Of a stretch of DNA of 44,264 bases, positions 14,628-23,397 are shown piece after piece. The stretch spans positions 1 through 44,264 of the forward strand of contig NZ_JAIXST010000136.1 of the NCBI RefSeq assembly GCF_027484545.1. Reading direction: 5' to 3'. Position numbers and translations under genes: made by a program. The first letter of the stretch is position 1; every line of letters starts with the position of its first letter. Under the pieces are notes generated by a model. That model was not told the origin of the DNA. It searched no databases and saw only the letters and a list, made by a program, of their open reading frames with translations. The DNA is from Runella sp. GTDB lineage: Bacteria > Bacteroidota > Bacteroidia > Cytophagales > Spirosomataceae.

Positions 14628-15394
14628 TCGTTTAGTGTTCTTAGTTTATAGTATTTGTTTAAACTTGCAAAAATATAGAAAGAGAAAAAATAGATCTTCT
14701 GGAAAAAATTCCAATGAAAACACTCTTTGTAAACTACTTTCCAATGGTATAACGCCACTTTCCACTTATTGCCCGAGCGATTGTTGGGATGGAGTCGATA
14801 GAAGGCCAAAGGAGCCGATATACCATAAAAAACGTAAGGTGAGTCGCGCAGGGTATTTGCCCACAATACATAATCTTCCTGGAAAATATAACCGGTAGGG
14901 AATTTTAACTTCCCGACTTTAGTTTGATCGTACATGACGGTCAAACATCCGATTGGATTAAAGAACTTAAGGTTTTTATAAGTTACTTTAGAAGAGGCTT
15001 GAATGATGTGTGGATGGATAAAGCCTTGATTGTCAATAGTCTGATAGGAGGTAAAGCTGAGTGCATAATCATTGTTCAACATAAAATTATATTGTACGCT
15101 CAGTTTTAAAGGTGACCAACAGTCGTCGGCATCCAAAAAGGTAATAAATCTCCCTTGGGCCAAATCCGTAGCTAAATTGCGCGCACCTGCCGAATATAAT
15201 TTCTTTTCTGACTTAATTAACTGGATACGAGCGTCTTTTTGAGAATATACTTCAGCAATTTCAGCGGTTTTATCTGTGGAAATATCATCAACAATGATCA
15301 TCTCCCAATCATCAAATGTCTGAGCTAATACCGATTCAATGGCTTGGCTGATGTATTTTTCACAGTTGTAGGCTGCTGTTATGATTGAAATCAT
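14624..15394 (-). CDS. Family 2 glycosyltransferase
   Basis: 256 residues, GT-A fold. The N-terminus MISIITAAYNCEKYISQAI is the usual first strand and helix. The nucleotide-binding VDD is at residues 35-37, and the metal-binding motif is D88-A-D90-D in FITFLDADDCW. A hydrophobic C-terminal segment (YFFSFYIFASL) may anchor it to the inner membrane. It would transfer a sugar from a nucleotide-sugar donor onto the lipid-linked repeat unit; the sugar cannot be told. It is the last gene of the - strand polysaccharide cluster, 3 bp after the polymerase-like gene, and converges on the relic sorting domain. Confidence 0.9.
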   Translation of the reverse strand: MISIITAAYNCEKYISQAIESVLAQTFDDWEMIIVDDISTDKTAEIAEVYSQKDARIQLIKSEKKLYSAGARNLATDLAQGRFITFLDADDCWSPLKLSVQYNFMLNNDYALSFTSYQTIDNQGFIHPHIIQASSKVTYKNLKFFNPIGCLTVMYDQTKVGKLKFPTGYIFQEDYVLWANTLRDSPYVFYGISAPLAFYRLHPNNRSGNKWKVALYHWKVVYKECFHWNFFQKIYFFSFYIFASLNKYYKLRTLND

Positions 15395-15397
15395 TTG

Positions 15398-16780
15398 TTA
15401 AGCTAAGGTTGGGTTGTCGTTTTGTACCGTACTGGCATCGTAGATATAGGTAGTAATAACGAAGACCAGAATTACACTAAAGTTAAAGTAGCTGCACATA
15501 TAAGTGCTGATAATAGAGAAGATAAAGCAAAGACATAAACCTCTGTATAGGGTATTTCCTGTTTTGAGTTGGATACTGTTTATTTTACGAAAAGTACTCA
15601 CGATATACCATGCAAATAGTGAAAAACCCCAAAGACCAAACTCGGAAGCGATTTTTGCGGGCAAAAATTTCACGGTAAGGTGATCCCCCTTTACTAATCG
15701 AGCTGCTAAGATGTCATTGGCAAGCATTCCTGGAAAATAATTATCAATCAATTGAGGCATTACGTAGTAAAAGCTTTCTCCCCCCGCGCCTAAAAATAGT
15801 GAATCTTTCAACGATAAAAAACCTAAAACAGGAGTACCGAAGCGATCTAAAAATGAATAATCAGCCTGCAGCCAAAAGGTGACTGTTTCCATATTGATAT
15901 TACTCAGGAGTTCAACGATGATATTAAGTCTATACAGGGTATAATCAATAATAAAAAATTCTTGTAAGGGATATATAATGCCCATTGCTAATGCAATGAT
16001 CCAGAGATTGGAGAATATACGGCTGAAATTAGTTATATGGCAGGTGATCCAATAGACAATAACAGTAGTAACAAACGCAAAATAGGCCATGGCTGAACTT
16101 ATGAATAAAAACATAAGAAAAAGAAAGGCTAAAAAATACCTTCTGAATCGCGCATTTTCGTGGTAAAAAGAATAGGTCCAAAAAAGAACAAATAAAATGT
16201 AGGTAGCGGCGTGGGCAGCCTCACTTGATACGAGTTGTGGCCTGTTGATTACGGGGCGATAACTGAAAAAATTGGTTGGAATATCGGAAACGATAGTCGG
16301 TATAAGTCCTTGTAAAGATAAAAATTGAAGTATACCGATAAAAAGCGGAATGATAGAAGACAGGATAAGGCTGTAAGAAATTATTTTGATGACCTCTTCA
16401 GATGAAAAACGCTCCAGAAGTCCTTTTATGAAATGCCGACAGGTAACTATGGTAATGACGGAGAGGGTACCTGTAATCATAAATTTTAAAAGCCCCCTGT
16501 AATCATGGTACTCAAAAGTAGATTTAATTAAAGTAAAGAAAATGAGTACTGTTAATCCTAGCCACATTCTTATTTCAAATAAAGGAACAGAACGAGATTT
16601 GACTTTTTGAATTGCCCAATAAATCATCAAAACAATGATGGAAATCGGGCGATTTTCATTGTTGAGAGGTAAGTAAGGAAATCCATCTATGGACACAACA
16701 ATAATGGCCCAGACAAAGAGTTTTTCTAATTGGGTGAGTTGTGTTTTTAAATAATTTATCTGAAAGATGAGTTCTCTCAT
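15398..16780 (-). CDS. Wzy-like polysaccharide polymerase (multi-pass membrane protein)
   Basis: 460 residues with roughly 10-12 hydrophobic segments and a large hydrophilic loop at about residues 270-365 that contains FGTPVLGFLSLKDSLFLGAGGE and several aromatics. This topology fits Wzy polymerases and O-antigen ligase relatives, whose sequences are poorly conserved. It would join undecaprenyl-linked repeat units on the periplasmic side. Its neighbours are two family 2 glycosyltransferases with gaps of 3 and 8 bp. A second, more canonical O-antigen ligase/polymerase protein is encoded at 27897-29174, so which one polymerises is undecided. Confidence 0.65.
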   Translation of the reverse strand: MRELIFQINYLKTQLTQLEKLFVWAIIVVSIDGFPYLPLNNENRPISIIVLMIYWAIQKVKSRSVPLFEIRMWLGLTVLIFFTLIKSTFEYHDYRGLLKFMITGTLSVITIVTCRHFIKGLLERFSSEEVIKIISYSLILSSIIPLFIGILQFLSLQGLIPTIVSDIPTNFFSYRPVINRPQLVSSEAAHAATYILFVLFWTYSFYHENARFRRYFLAFLFLMFLFISSAMAYFAFVTTVIVYWITCHITNFSRIFSNLWIIALAMGIIYPLQEFFIIDYTLYRLNIIVELLSNINMETVTFWLQADYSFLDRFGTPVLGFLSLKDSLFLGAGGESFYYVMPQLIDNYFPGMLANDILAARLVKGDHLTVKFLPAKIASEFGLWGFSLFAWYIVSTFRKINSIQLKTGNTLYRGLCLCFIFSIISTYMCSYFNFSVILVFVITTYIYDASTVQNDNPTLA

Positions 16781-16788
16781 AATGAATA

Positions 16789-17562
16789 TTACTTGCGCAA
16801 ATAGGTTTTAGTAGTTCGATAAGTGATAGCTACAAGGGTTACCAGTCGGATATGGATGGATTCTGTCCATAAAAAGTGTCGATTGAGTACTTGCCAACGT
16901 TCTATAGTGCTTTGTCGTATTCTTGTTGTCGTGATTCCTTCGTACATAAAATGGGCAAGGTAGGCCGGGACCCGCAAAAAAGCAGAAGGCGATGTTTTCC
17001 AAACACGAATGTAAAAATCAAAGTCACTGACAAAGCGCAGTGAAGTGTCATAATTTCCAAAAGTGCGATAAATAGTACTTCCTATCAGTGATCCCTGATG
17101 GCAAATGCCGTTTCTTTTGTTAAAATCAAAAGTGGCTTGCCGGTAGATTTTTCGATTGGAACTGTTATAAAATACCACCCAATCACAGCAAATAAATTTA
17201 TCTTTCACTTCATAATTGGCCTTTTCAACCATTTTTTGAATTGCATCAGGCTCTAGCCAATCCCCGGCATTGAGCATTAGAATTGATTCGCCGGAGGCCA
17301 TCCCGATTCCTTTATTCATAGCATCATATATTCCATTGTCTTTTTCACTGACCCAGGTGGCAAGTTGGGTCCGGTACTTTTTAATGATGGAGTGCGTTCC
17401 GTCTTTCGAACCCCCATCAATAAGAATATATTCAATATGGGGATAGGTTTGGGAAAAAACACTTTGCATGGTAGCTTCCAAAAAGAGTTCAGCATTAAGA
17501 CAGACCGTAATAATGCTAATCAAAGGAAGAGTACCGGCATCATTGTATTTAACTTTTACCAT
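16789..17562 (-). CDS. Family 2 glycosyltransferase
   Basis: 257 residues from the chosen ATG. Motifs: LISIITVCLNAELFLEAT, YILIDGGSKDGT, DNGIYDAMNKGI, and LNAGDW in the place of the usual DxD, a pattern common in WcaE-like capsule transferases. The frame is open upstream to a TTG at 17655, which would add 31 residues including a hydrophobic stretch (YVLLLYFASKIIGIVTNTL). I prefer the ATG at 17562 because the GT-A core normally begins within about 15 residues of the first strand, but the longer form with a membrane anchor is possible. It lies 8 bp upstream of the polymerase-like gene and 105 bp (12 bp if TTG is used) after the membrane protein at 17668. Confidence 0.85.
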   Translation of the reverse strand: MVKVKYNDAGTLPLISIITVCLNAELFLEATMQSVFSQTYPHIEYILIDGGSKDGTHSIIKKYRTQLATWVSEKDNGIYDAMNKGIGMASGESILMLNAGDWLEPDAIQKMVEKANYEVKDKFICCDWVVFYNSSNRKIYRQATFDFNKRNGICHQGSLIGSTIYRTFGNYDTSLRFVSDFDFYIRVWKTSPSAFLRVPAYLAHFMYEGITTTRIRQSTIERWQVLNRHFLWTESIHIRLVTLVAITYRTTKTYLRK

Positions 17563-17667
17563 AACGCGTTGCCAAGAGAAATAACTAAGAGTATTTGTAA
17601 CGATGCCAATAATTTTTGAGGCAAAGTACAAAAGTAAAACATATTTCCTGTCCAATCTAAGATTGGC

Positions 17668-19497
17668 TTAGGGTATTGTTTTGCTTAACTCATAAACAGA
17701 GAGGGTACTCATTTTGGGATATTTGTTAGGAGTGCGATAAATTTGTAAAGTAGCACGCTTGTTTTGGTAGATTAATTTCGAAATTATATAGTTCGAATGT
17801 TGTATTCTCAGTGGAGAGGGCAAAAAGTCTTTATCAAATTGCAACGTATAAATCGAACTGCAACGACAAATATCAAGGCTGTCTCTGAATATTCGACGGG
17901 GCGAATGTACCAAACTAATTCTGCTTTTGGTATATAGACAGGCGTCTTTAGGTAACAATTTGTCTAATGCCCAGTAATCTTCATAAAGAGGAATGTATTT
18001 CCTATAGTAAGCTTCACGGGTAGCAGCGTTGTAAGGGAAAGGCTGTAGATTGTATAAATAGAAATAGGATATTGCCAGGTAAGGTGTAATTGTAGCTATT
18101 GCAAATAGAGCCATTGAGACCTTATTATTGAGAAAAGCTCCAGTTTTTATAAGTGAAGGGGGGGGAGACAATAGGCTGAATAGGAAAAGACTCAATGGAA
18201 TGTTTGCCCAGAAACGAGGATTGTATAATAAATGGAATTTATACAGAATAAAAAGATACAGAAGACAAATGCCATATATTTTGATTTTTGCTATAATTGG
18301 ATGGTCACTGAAAAAAAATAAAGCGAATGAACCTAATACCATATAAGGAAAATGCAAAAGTGCGGCTTTTAGGTGTACCCAAAAAGGTGTTGCTGTTACA
18401 ATCTCGGCTTGTAATGTAGATGCTAATAAATGACGGTCAATAATTTGAGTATCGAAGTATTGAGATAAAATCAGTCCAAAAGGAGAATGAGTTTGAGAAT
18501 AAGTCCAAATAACGATGGGTAAATAGAAAATGAAAGTTGGAAGAAGAAGGAATACTAACGTTTTGAAATTTAATTCTTTTCGTTGATATAATTCGTAGAG
18601 CATAACTAAGCCTATTAACGCCGCGAACGGGGCTAACGATATCTTTGCCCCCAAAAGCGCAGGAAGCATGATACCCTGAACTGCTACGATGCTTTGAGCA
18701 GATTTGTCTTTTTTTAAGGATAAAACATGGAGTGTGCAATACATAGCTGTAAATGCTGTTAAATCTCCAAAATGATGACTGCCCGCAGTTGTAAACACAA
18801 GACGATACATCCCTAAGCAAGACAAGCAGAGGGCTATCGCAATCCATACAGCCGATACGTGTGCTTTCTTTAATAATACATAAACAGAGCCTAAAAACAA
18901 GGTATAAATACCTAAGCTTACTACGTTAGGCGCATCCGGAAATCCCAATGCCAACAAGGGGGCGTGAGTGAAATTGTAAATCAGATGCGGTGGGATAGCT
19001 GCTTCCCAAGGTTGGCGATAAAAAATCAACCCACCATCCATTACAATTCGTTGAGCTACCAATTGATGATAAAACAATTCATCTATTTTGGTAGAGGGTA
19101 AAATGGCGTATACAAGCAATGGGAAAAATGAAATACCAACGCCGACAACACTGATTTTATCTTCTTTCCACAGTTTTTTAATGGCTTCTGGTAGAGTAGG
19201 AGCAGGGAGCGACAGATAACGGTAAAGGTAGAATAGTAAGGAAAAAACTAACAGTATATTTATACCCAACAAGCTATACGTATTTATCCAAAATCCAAAG
19301 GATAGAAGCTGAATGATCAAACTCAGTAGCAAAAAACCCAGAATTGTTTTTGAGATTTGTCGAAGAGGAGAGAGAAGTTGGATACGTAAACTCCGAATAA
19401 TTAAATCTCCGACGCTGAAAACCGCCATAAAGAAAAGCAAGCCAACTAAAAAATTGGTAAAAAATGAAAAATGGTCTAAGGCTTGAAAAGAAATCAT
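17668..19497 (-). CDS. Large multi-pass membrane protein, GT-C-like
   Basis: 609 residues with about 11-13 hydrophobic segments in the first 470 residues and a soluble C-terminal part of about 130 residues. The first large loop contains acidic and aromatic residues (STKIDELFYHQLVAQRI) after the second or third membrane segment. That resembles the DE/DD loop of polyprenol-dependent GT-C transferases (PMT/ArnT, GT39/GT83), so sugar transfer on the periplasmic face is a fair guess. The assignment is from topology and the loop only. A run of eight C in coding sense (18158-18165) encodes three prolines. It lies in the - strand polysaccharide cluster between a methyltransferase and a GT2. Confidence 0.6.
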   Translation of the reverse strand: MISFQALDHFSFFTNFLVGLLFFMAVFSVGDLIIRSLRIQLLSPLRQISKTILGFLLLSLIIQLLSFGFWINTYSLLGINILLVFSLLFYLYRYLSLPAPTLPEAIKKLWKEDKISVVGVGISFFPLLVYAILPSTKIDELFYHQLVAQRIVMDGGLIFYRQPWEAAIPPHLIYNFTHAPLLALGFPDAPNVVSLGIYTLFLGSVYVLLKKAHVSAVWIAIALCLSCLGMYRLVFTTAGSHHFGDLTAFTAMYCTLHVLSLKKDKSAQSIVAVQGIMLPALLGAKISLAPFAALIGLVMLYELYQRKELNFKTLVFLLLPTFIFYLPIVIWTYSQTHSPFGLILSQYFDTQIIDRHLLASTLQAEIVTATPFWVHLKAALLHFPYMVLGSFALFFFSDHPIIAKIKIYGICLLYLFILYKFHLLYNPRFWANIPLSLFLFSLLSPPPSLIKTGAFLNNKVSMALFAIATITPYLAISYFYLYNLQPFPYNAATREAYYRKYIPLYEDYWALDKLLPKDACLYTKSRISLVHSPRRIFRDSLDICRCSSIYTLQFDKDFLPSPLRIQHSNYIISKLIYQNKRATLQIYRTPNKYPKMSTLSVYELSKTIP

Positions 19498-19561
19498 ATC
19501 TATGTAGTCTTTGCCGGCAATCTATTTTTGCCATTTGTACATAATTTTTTCACTTTACACG

Positions 19562-20401
19562 CTACACTTTCTCCTCTACACTTATTTTAAGGGTAATAAA
19601 GCTATACAATTTTCCTGGTAAATGTTCCTGCCGAAACATCAGTAATTGCCAGGCTAAATCTACCACCCAATGTTGATTGCCCAAGATAGAGCCGAATTTA
19701 CGGGAAATAACCTGAGATAAACGTTCTTTAGTCCAAGGGTCATAATTTATAACGGAAGCCGAAGGGCTTAATTCAGAGACAATTTTTAGAGAAGCATTTT
19801 GAAAAGCCAACCGATATTCCGCTAATCGAAAAGCATTTTCTCCGCAATAGAATTTATGCAAGGAGTGTCTTTGCAAAAAAATCTGTTTATCGTTTTCATC
19901 CTTTATGACATGGTCTCGGGTGGTAAAAAGAATCCCTCCTTTTTTGAGAACTCTTGCCGCTTCCGCTACAAATTGGGGTAAGTTGTGGGCGTGATGCATC
20001 ACTTGACGTCCGTAAACAATGTCAAAATGATTGGCCTCAAAAGGTAAATTCTCTCCAAAGGCCTCAATGATTTCAATGGAAGAAATGGTATAGGTTTTCA
20101 TTAATTGACGAATAGCTCCGCTTCCCACCATGGGGCTGGGGTCGGGCTCCAATGAAACCACTCGAAACCCTTCCAATGCAAACGCAAGACTGGCAATTCC
20201 ATTACCTGCCCCTATATCTAACAATAAAGGCTGTGGAGAAGGACAATAGAATTTTATTAGCCGTAACGTTTCCCGAAATTCAGCACTTTTTCGAAAACGC
20301 TCCACATTGGCCTGTAAATTGGGTAAAATGTAGGTATTTTCTACAATTTCAGCGAATGAAGGAGTACTTTGAATGTATTCGATGGTTTCGTGCCAAGTCA
20401 T
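19562..20401 (-). CDS. Class I SAM-dependent methyltransferase
   Basis: 279 residues, Methyltransf_11-like. Motif I is LLLDIGAGNGIASLAFALEG. The acidic end of strand two is VVSLEPD, motif II/III is HFDIVYGRQVMHHAHNL, and ARVLKKGGILFTTRDHV follows. The substrate is unknown; in this locus it probably methylates a sugar of the polymer or its lipid-linked precursor, or caps the chain. It sits 14 bp downstream of the methyltransferase-GT2 fusion gene and 64 bp before the GT-C-like gene in the transcribed direction. Confidence 0.85.
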   Translation of the reverse strand: MTWHETIEYIQSTPSFAEIVENTYILPNLQANVERFRKSAEFRETLRLIKFYCPSPQPLLLDIGAGNGIASLAFALEGFRVVSLEPDPSPMVGSGAIRQLMKTYTISSIEIIEAFGENLPFEANHFDIVYGRQVMHHAHNLPQFVAEAARVLKKGGILFTTRDHVIKDENDKQIFLQRHSLHKFYCGENAFRLAEYRLAFQNASLKIVSELSPSASVINYDPWTKERLSQVISRKFGSILGNQHWVVDLAWQLLMFRQEHLPGKLYSFITLKISVEEKV

Positions 20402-20415
20402 TTCGGAGATTTTTT

Positions 20416-21819
20416 TTACATAAACTTGATTTTATTGAGGGCAAAAAAGGTCATTTTCAATAGCAACCACCCATGTTTAAATCGGGAAATGTTGGTTTCT
20501 CCGTAGGTACGTGCCCGGTAACGAATTGGGACTTCGATAAATTTTAAATTAAGTTTTGCAGAGCCAAATATGAGGTCAAAATCGCCAAAGGGGTCAAAGT
20601 CTCCAAAATAACTGCGATTGGCAGCCAATTTCAGGTAATTTTCGCGAGTCATAACTTTGGTACCGCATAACGTATCTTTTAGACGTTGGCCCAACAACCA
20701 GGAAAAAACAACACTGAAGAATTTATTACCAAACAGATTAAGCGTACGCATCGCTTCTTTTTCCATGGGATAGACCAAACGCGTACCGTTTATATATTCC
20801 CCCTTTCCAGATGCAATGGCCTCAAAAAACTTAGGTAAATCTTGGGGGGAAACGGTCATATCCGCATCTAAAATCATTAAGATGTCGCCCGTAGCTATGC
20901 TATACCCTTTCCGTACGGCATCCCCTTTCCCTTTTCCTTCCTGTTGAATACACTTAATCGAGACTTGGTCTTTGTACAATTCATAAACCCGTTTTATTTC
21001 AAGCCACGTATCATCTACAGAGTTACCTTCCACAAAAATTATTTCCGTTTTCTTACCCATTTGCGGAGTCCGAAGCACCAACGACTCAATGTTTCCTTTT
21101 TCATTTCGTGCGGGAATCACCACACTCACCGTCATTTCTTCGGCGGGTTTGAGAGTTTGACGAGTACTTCTGGCAACCAAAAACGTCAGAAGTCCGAAAT
21201 AATTAAAAATGGGGAGGTTGCCAACGTATTTATTTAAGAGCCAAGAAAGGACAGGGATGTATCGGGGTACTATTATTTTTTTAGCTTTCCGTACCACATC
21301 AAAATCCGCTAAGGTAAGCAGGTTAGCTATGTCACTGATGTCAAGCCAGTTTTGACGCTTTTGAGGCATTTTCAAGCCAATTTTTTCGGCAAGGTGAAGC
21401 AAAGGCAGCCACAAGAAATTAGTGTAACTGATGACAATTCTCGTTTGAGGAGAACATACTTTTTGAACCTCTAAAAATACCTTCTGTACGTCGTTAAAAT
21501 AGCCAATGGTGTCGCTAATGATGACAAAATCGAAGGTTTCGGTTAATGAAATATGTTCAGCGTCCATCACAATGTAGTCAAACTGACCTCGGTACTGTCG
21601 TGCATAGTCAACTAAAGAAACAGAAGTGTCAATCCCTAAACCACGACTTGGCTTAAGCTGTTCCAGGAGAAAACCTGTACCGCAGCCTATTTCCAAGACA
21701 GAAGAACCTTGAGGGACAATGAACTTTAAATACTGAGTAAGGCACTTATAGTAGTAGCGATTTCGACGAATCCACTTTTCACGTTCTTCGCCACCTAATT
21801 GGAAACTTGATTGTACCAT
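20416..21819 (-). CDS. Fusion: N-terminal methyltransferase + C-terminal GT2 (DPM synthase-like)
   Basis: 467 residues with two recognisable enzymes. Residues about 35-190 carry a SAM-binding class I methyltransferase (SSVLEIGCGTGFLLEQL, GLGIDTS, FDFVIISDTIGY). Residues about 228-467 are a family 2 glycosyltransferase of the polyprenyl-phosphate sugar synthase type: VSVVIPARNEKGNIESL, ILDADMTVSPQDLPKF (DxD), LKDTLCGTKVMTRENY and RARTYGETNISRFKHG. The second half would load a sugar onto undecaprenyl phosphate, a donor for GT-C enzymes such as the neighbours at 17668 and 21795. The start overlaps the 3' end of the preceding gene by 25 bp, which indicates coupled translation. The frame is continuous, so this is a real fusion and not a frameshift. 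Confidence 0.87.
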   Translation of the reverse strand: MVQSSFQLGGEEREKWIRRNRYYYKCLTQYLKFIVPQGSSVLEIGCGTGFLLEQLKPSRGLGIDTSVSLVDYARQYRGQFDYIVMDAEHISLTETFDFVIISDTIGYFNDVQKVFLEVQKVCSPQTRIVISYTNFLWLPLLHLAEKIGLKMPQKRQNWLDISDIANLLTLADFDVVRKAKKIIVPRYIPVLSWLLNKYVGNLPIFNYFGLLTFLVARSTRQTLKPAEEMTVSVVIPARNEKGNIESLVLRTPQMGKKTEIIFVEGNSVDDTWLEIKRVYELYKDQVSIKCIQQEGKGKGDAVRKGYSIATGDILMILDADMTVSPQDLPKFFEAIASGKGEYINGTRLVYPMEKEAMRTLNLFGNKFFSVVFSWLLGQRLKDTLCGTKVMTRENYLKLAANRSYFGDFDPFGDFDLIFGSAKLNLKFIEVPIRYRARTYGETNISRFKHGWLLLKMTFFALNKIKFM

Positions 21820-23315
21820 ACAGAATCTGCTAAAATCAATAATTGAGAATTGGGGATGGTTTTATACCCACCTTTAGGGAAAATATAGTTCTTATTTGTT
21901 TTGATTAGTTTCTTGTCGTAAATGTACAGATGTGGCCTCATTAAGATGCGCAAATCATCGCTCCATTCATTGGTATATACATTTTGAAAGACGCTAACGT
22001 ATTCGCTGGGGCAAACCACTTCGCTACCAGCGGGAAGACGTTGGGATAATTGGTATAAAGATTTTGATAGAGTATCAGAATAAGGTTTTATACCTAAATG
22101 GTTGTCGTGAATGAAGATAAAGTTTTTTTTGATATTAAACATCTGACCGTGTATAGAAGAAGCATTTGTGACGGCCATAGGGCTAATAAAAAACTGAAAG
22201 AGCCCACCCCAAAGCAACCACTCGCGTTGGTGGGGATGAGGTTTAAAATTAGCTTCTGAAAGCCGAATACTTAAAAAAATGTAGCAACTCATCATAAATG
22301 CCCATAGGCTGCCAACACGTGCAGGATATCGGATGCCCATATTGGGCTCAGGGAAGTAAAAAAGACCTTCGGTGTAAAAAACACAAAGTAACGTAACACA
22401 ACCTCCCAAAAAAGCACTATAAATCACCCAAGGTCTAGGAATGGCTAATAGCCAAGGGGCAAGCAAGATAGATGCGGCAATGAGTGGAAAACTTGAGAAA
22501 AATAGAAAAAAAATAGTGTAATAAAAAAGCATAGCAATAGTGCCTTTTTTATGAAGGATTGATATAGCTTGGTCAAGTCTGCTGGGTTGAGAGCCGTTGA
22601 GGTGAGAAAGCCACCAAAGGCCGACGACAAAAATTAGGCAGGAGACAGCCACAATGCTAAAAGTGTTACGATTGAAATAATAACGTGTCCATTTTTCGTG
22701 AGGACTTTTTAATATTAATGAAACAATTGTAGTAAATAGTAGTGTCCCGCAAATTAGCACAATAGATGTTTCTTTCACGGATAGTGTAAGTAGACCCCAA
22801 AATACACTCCAAATCCACTGGCGTTTGGCCATACTCAAGGTAAATAAACCTAACAAGGGCATGAAATACTGTTCAGGATGCCAGCCATAAACATCCAAAA
22901 ATATATGATATGCAATGGGACCAATAGTAAAGAAGATAATAATGTACCATTCATTAAGCCATCGGTTCTTTTGAAGTTTGCGCCACCAGCGTATCCATTG
23001 CCCTAAAAGCAAGCCTAATAAGCCTAAATAGACGATAAACAAGCCATATATACTCATGAATTTAGTAAAAAGGCCTGTAAGTAATATAAAGTAATAATTA
23101 TGATGTAACCAATGATAACCATAATAGGTATCAAACAACAAAGGTCTACCTTCCAACCAGCCACGGCTGAGCTGCAAAGCAATGATGGCATCCACAAAGT
23201 TTTCGTTTAAATATTGAAACTGGAATACCTTTAAATAAAACCAAACAAGTAAAATAATAAACGGAAGCCCAATGAGAATCCAATAGAGAATCTTATTTTT
23301 CGTGAATTGAGGCAT
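21795..23315 (-). CDS. DUF2079-like multi-pass membrane protein (putative GT-C)
   Basis: 506 residues with about 10 hydrophobic segments. Typical DUF2079 features appear: an early loop with NENFVDAIIALQLSRGW and HWLHHNYYF, then DVYGWHPEQYFMPLLGL and a membrane segment ending LTLSVKETSIVL. DUF2079 proteins are thought to be GT-C-like, using polyprenyl-linked sugars. The hydrophilic C-terminal 90 residues probably lie in the periplasm. It would accept the lipid-linked donor made by the fusion protein encoded immediately downstream (25-bp overlap). Upstream is the divergent GT87-like gene at 23398, 82 bp away, with no clear promoter seen. Confidence 0.68.
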   Translation of the reverse strand: MPQFTKNKILYWILIGLPFIILLVWFYLKVFQFQYLNENFVDAIIALQLSRGWLEGRPLLFDTYYGYHWLHHNYYFILLTGLFTKFMSIYGLFIVYLGLLGLLLGQWIRWWRKLQKNRWLNEWYIIIFFTIGPIAYHIFLDVYGWHPEQYFMPLLGLFTLSMAKRQWIWSVFWGLLTLSVKETSIVLICGTLLFTTIVSLILKSPHEKWTRYYFNRNTFSIVAVSCLIFVVGLWWLSHLNGSQPSRLDQAISILHKKGTIAMLFYYTIFFLFFSSFPLIAASILLAPWLLAIPRPWVIYSAFLGGCVTLLCVFYTEGLFYFPEPNMGIRYPARVGSLWAFMMSCYIFLSIRLSEANFKPHPHQREWLLWGGLFQFFISPMAVTNASSIHGQMFNIKKNFIFIHDNHLGIKPYSDTLSKSLYQLSQRLPAGSEVVCPSEYVSVFQNVYTNEWSDDLRILMRPHLYIYDKKLIKTNKNYIFPKGGYKTIPNSQLLILADSVWYNQVSN

Positions 23316-23397
23316 CTATTTTAAATTTTGTTTCCAAAAAATGATTAATTTGCTTTAAATAAAAGGTAACCAATAGAAGCAATGTTCTATTAATTTT

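Noticed and set aside
18437-18847. - strand ORF of 136 codons
   Set aside because: Lies in another frame of the GT-C-like membrane protein gene and is cysteine/serine-rich in a way typical of out-of-frame translation.
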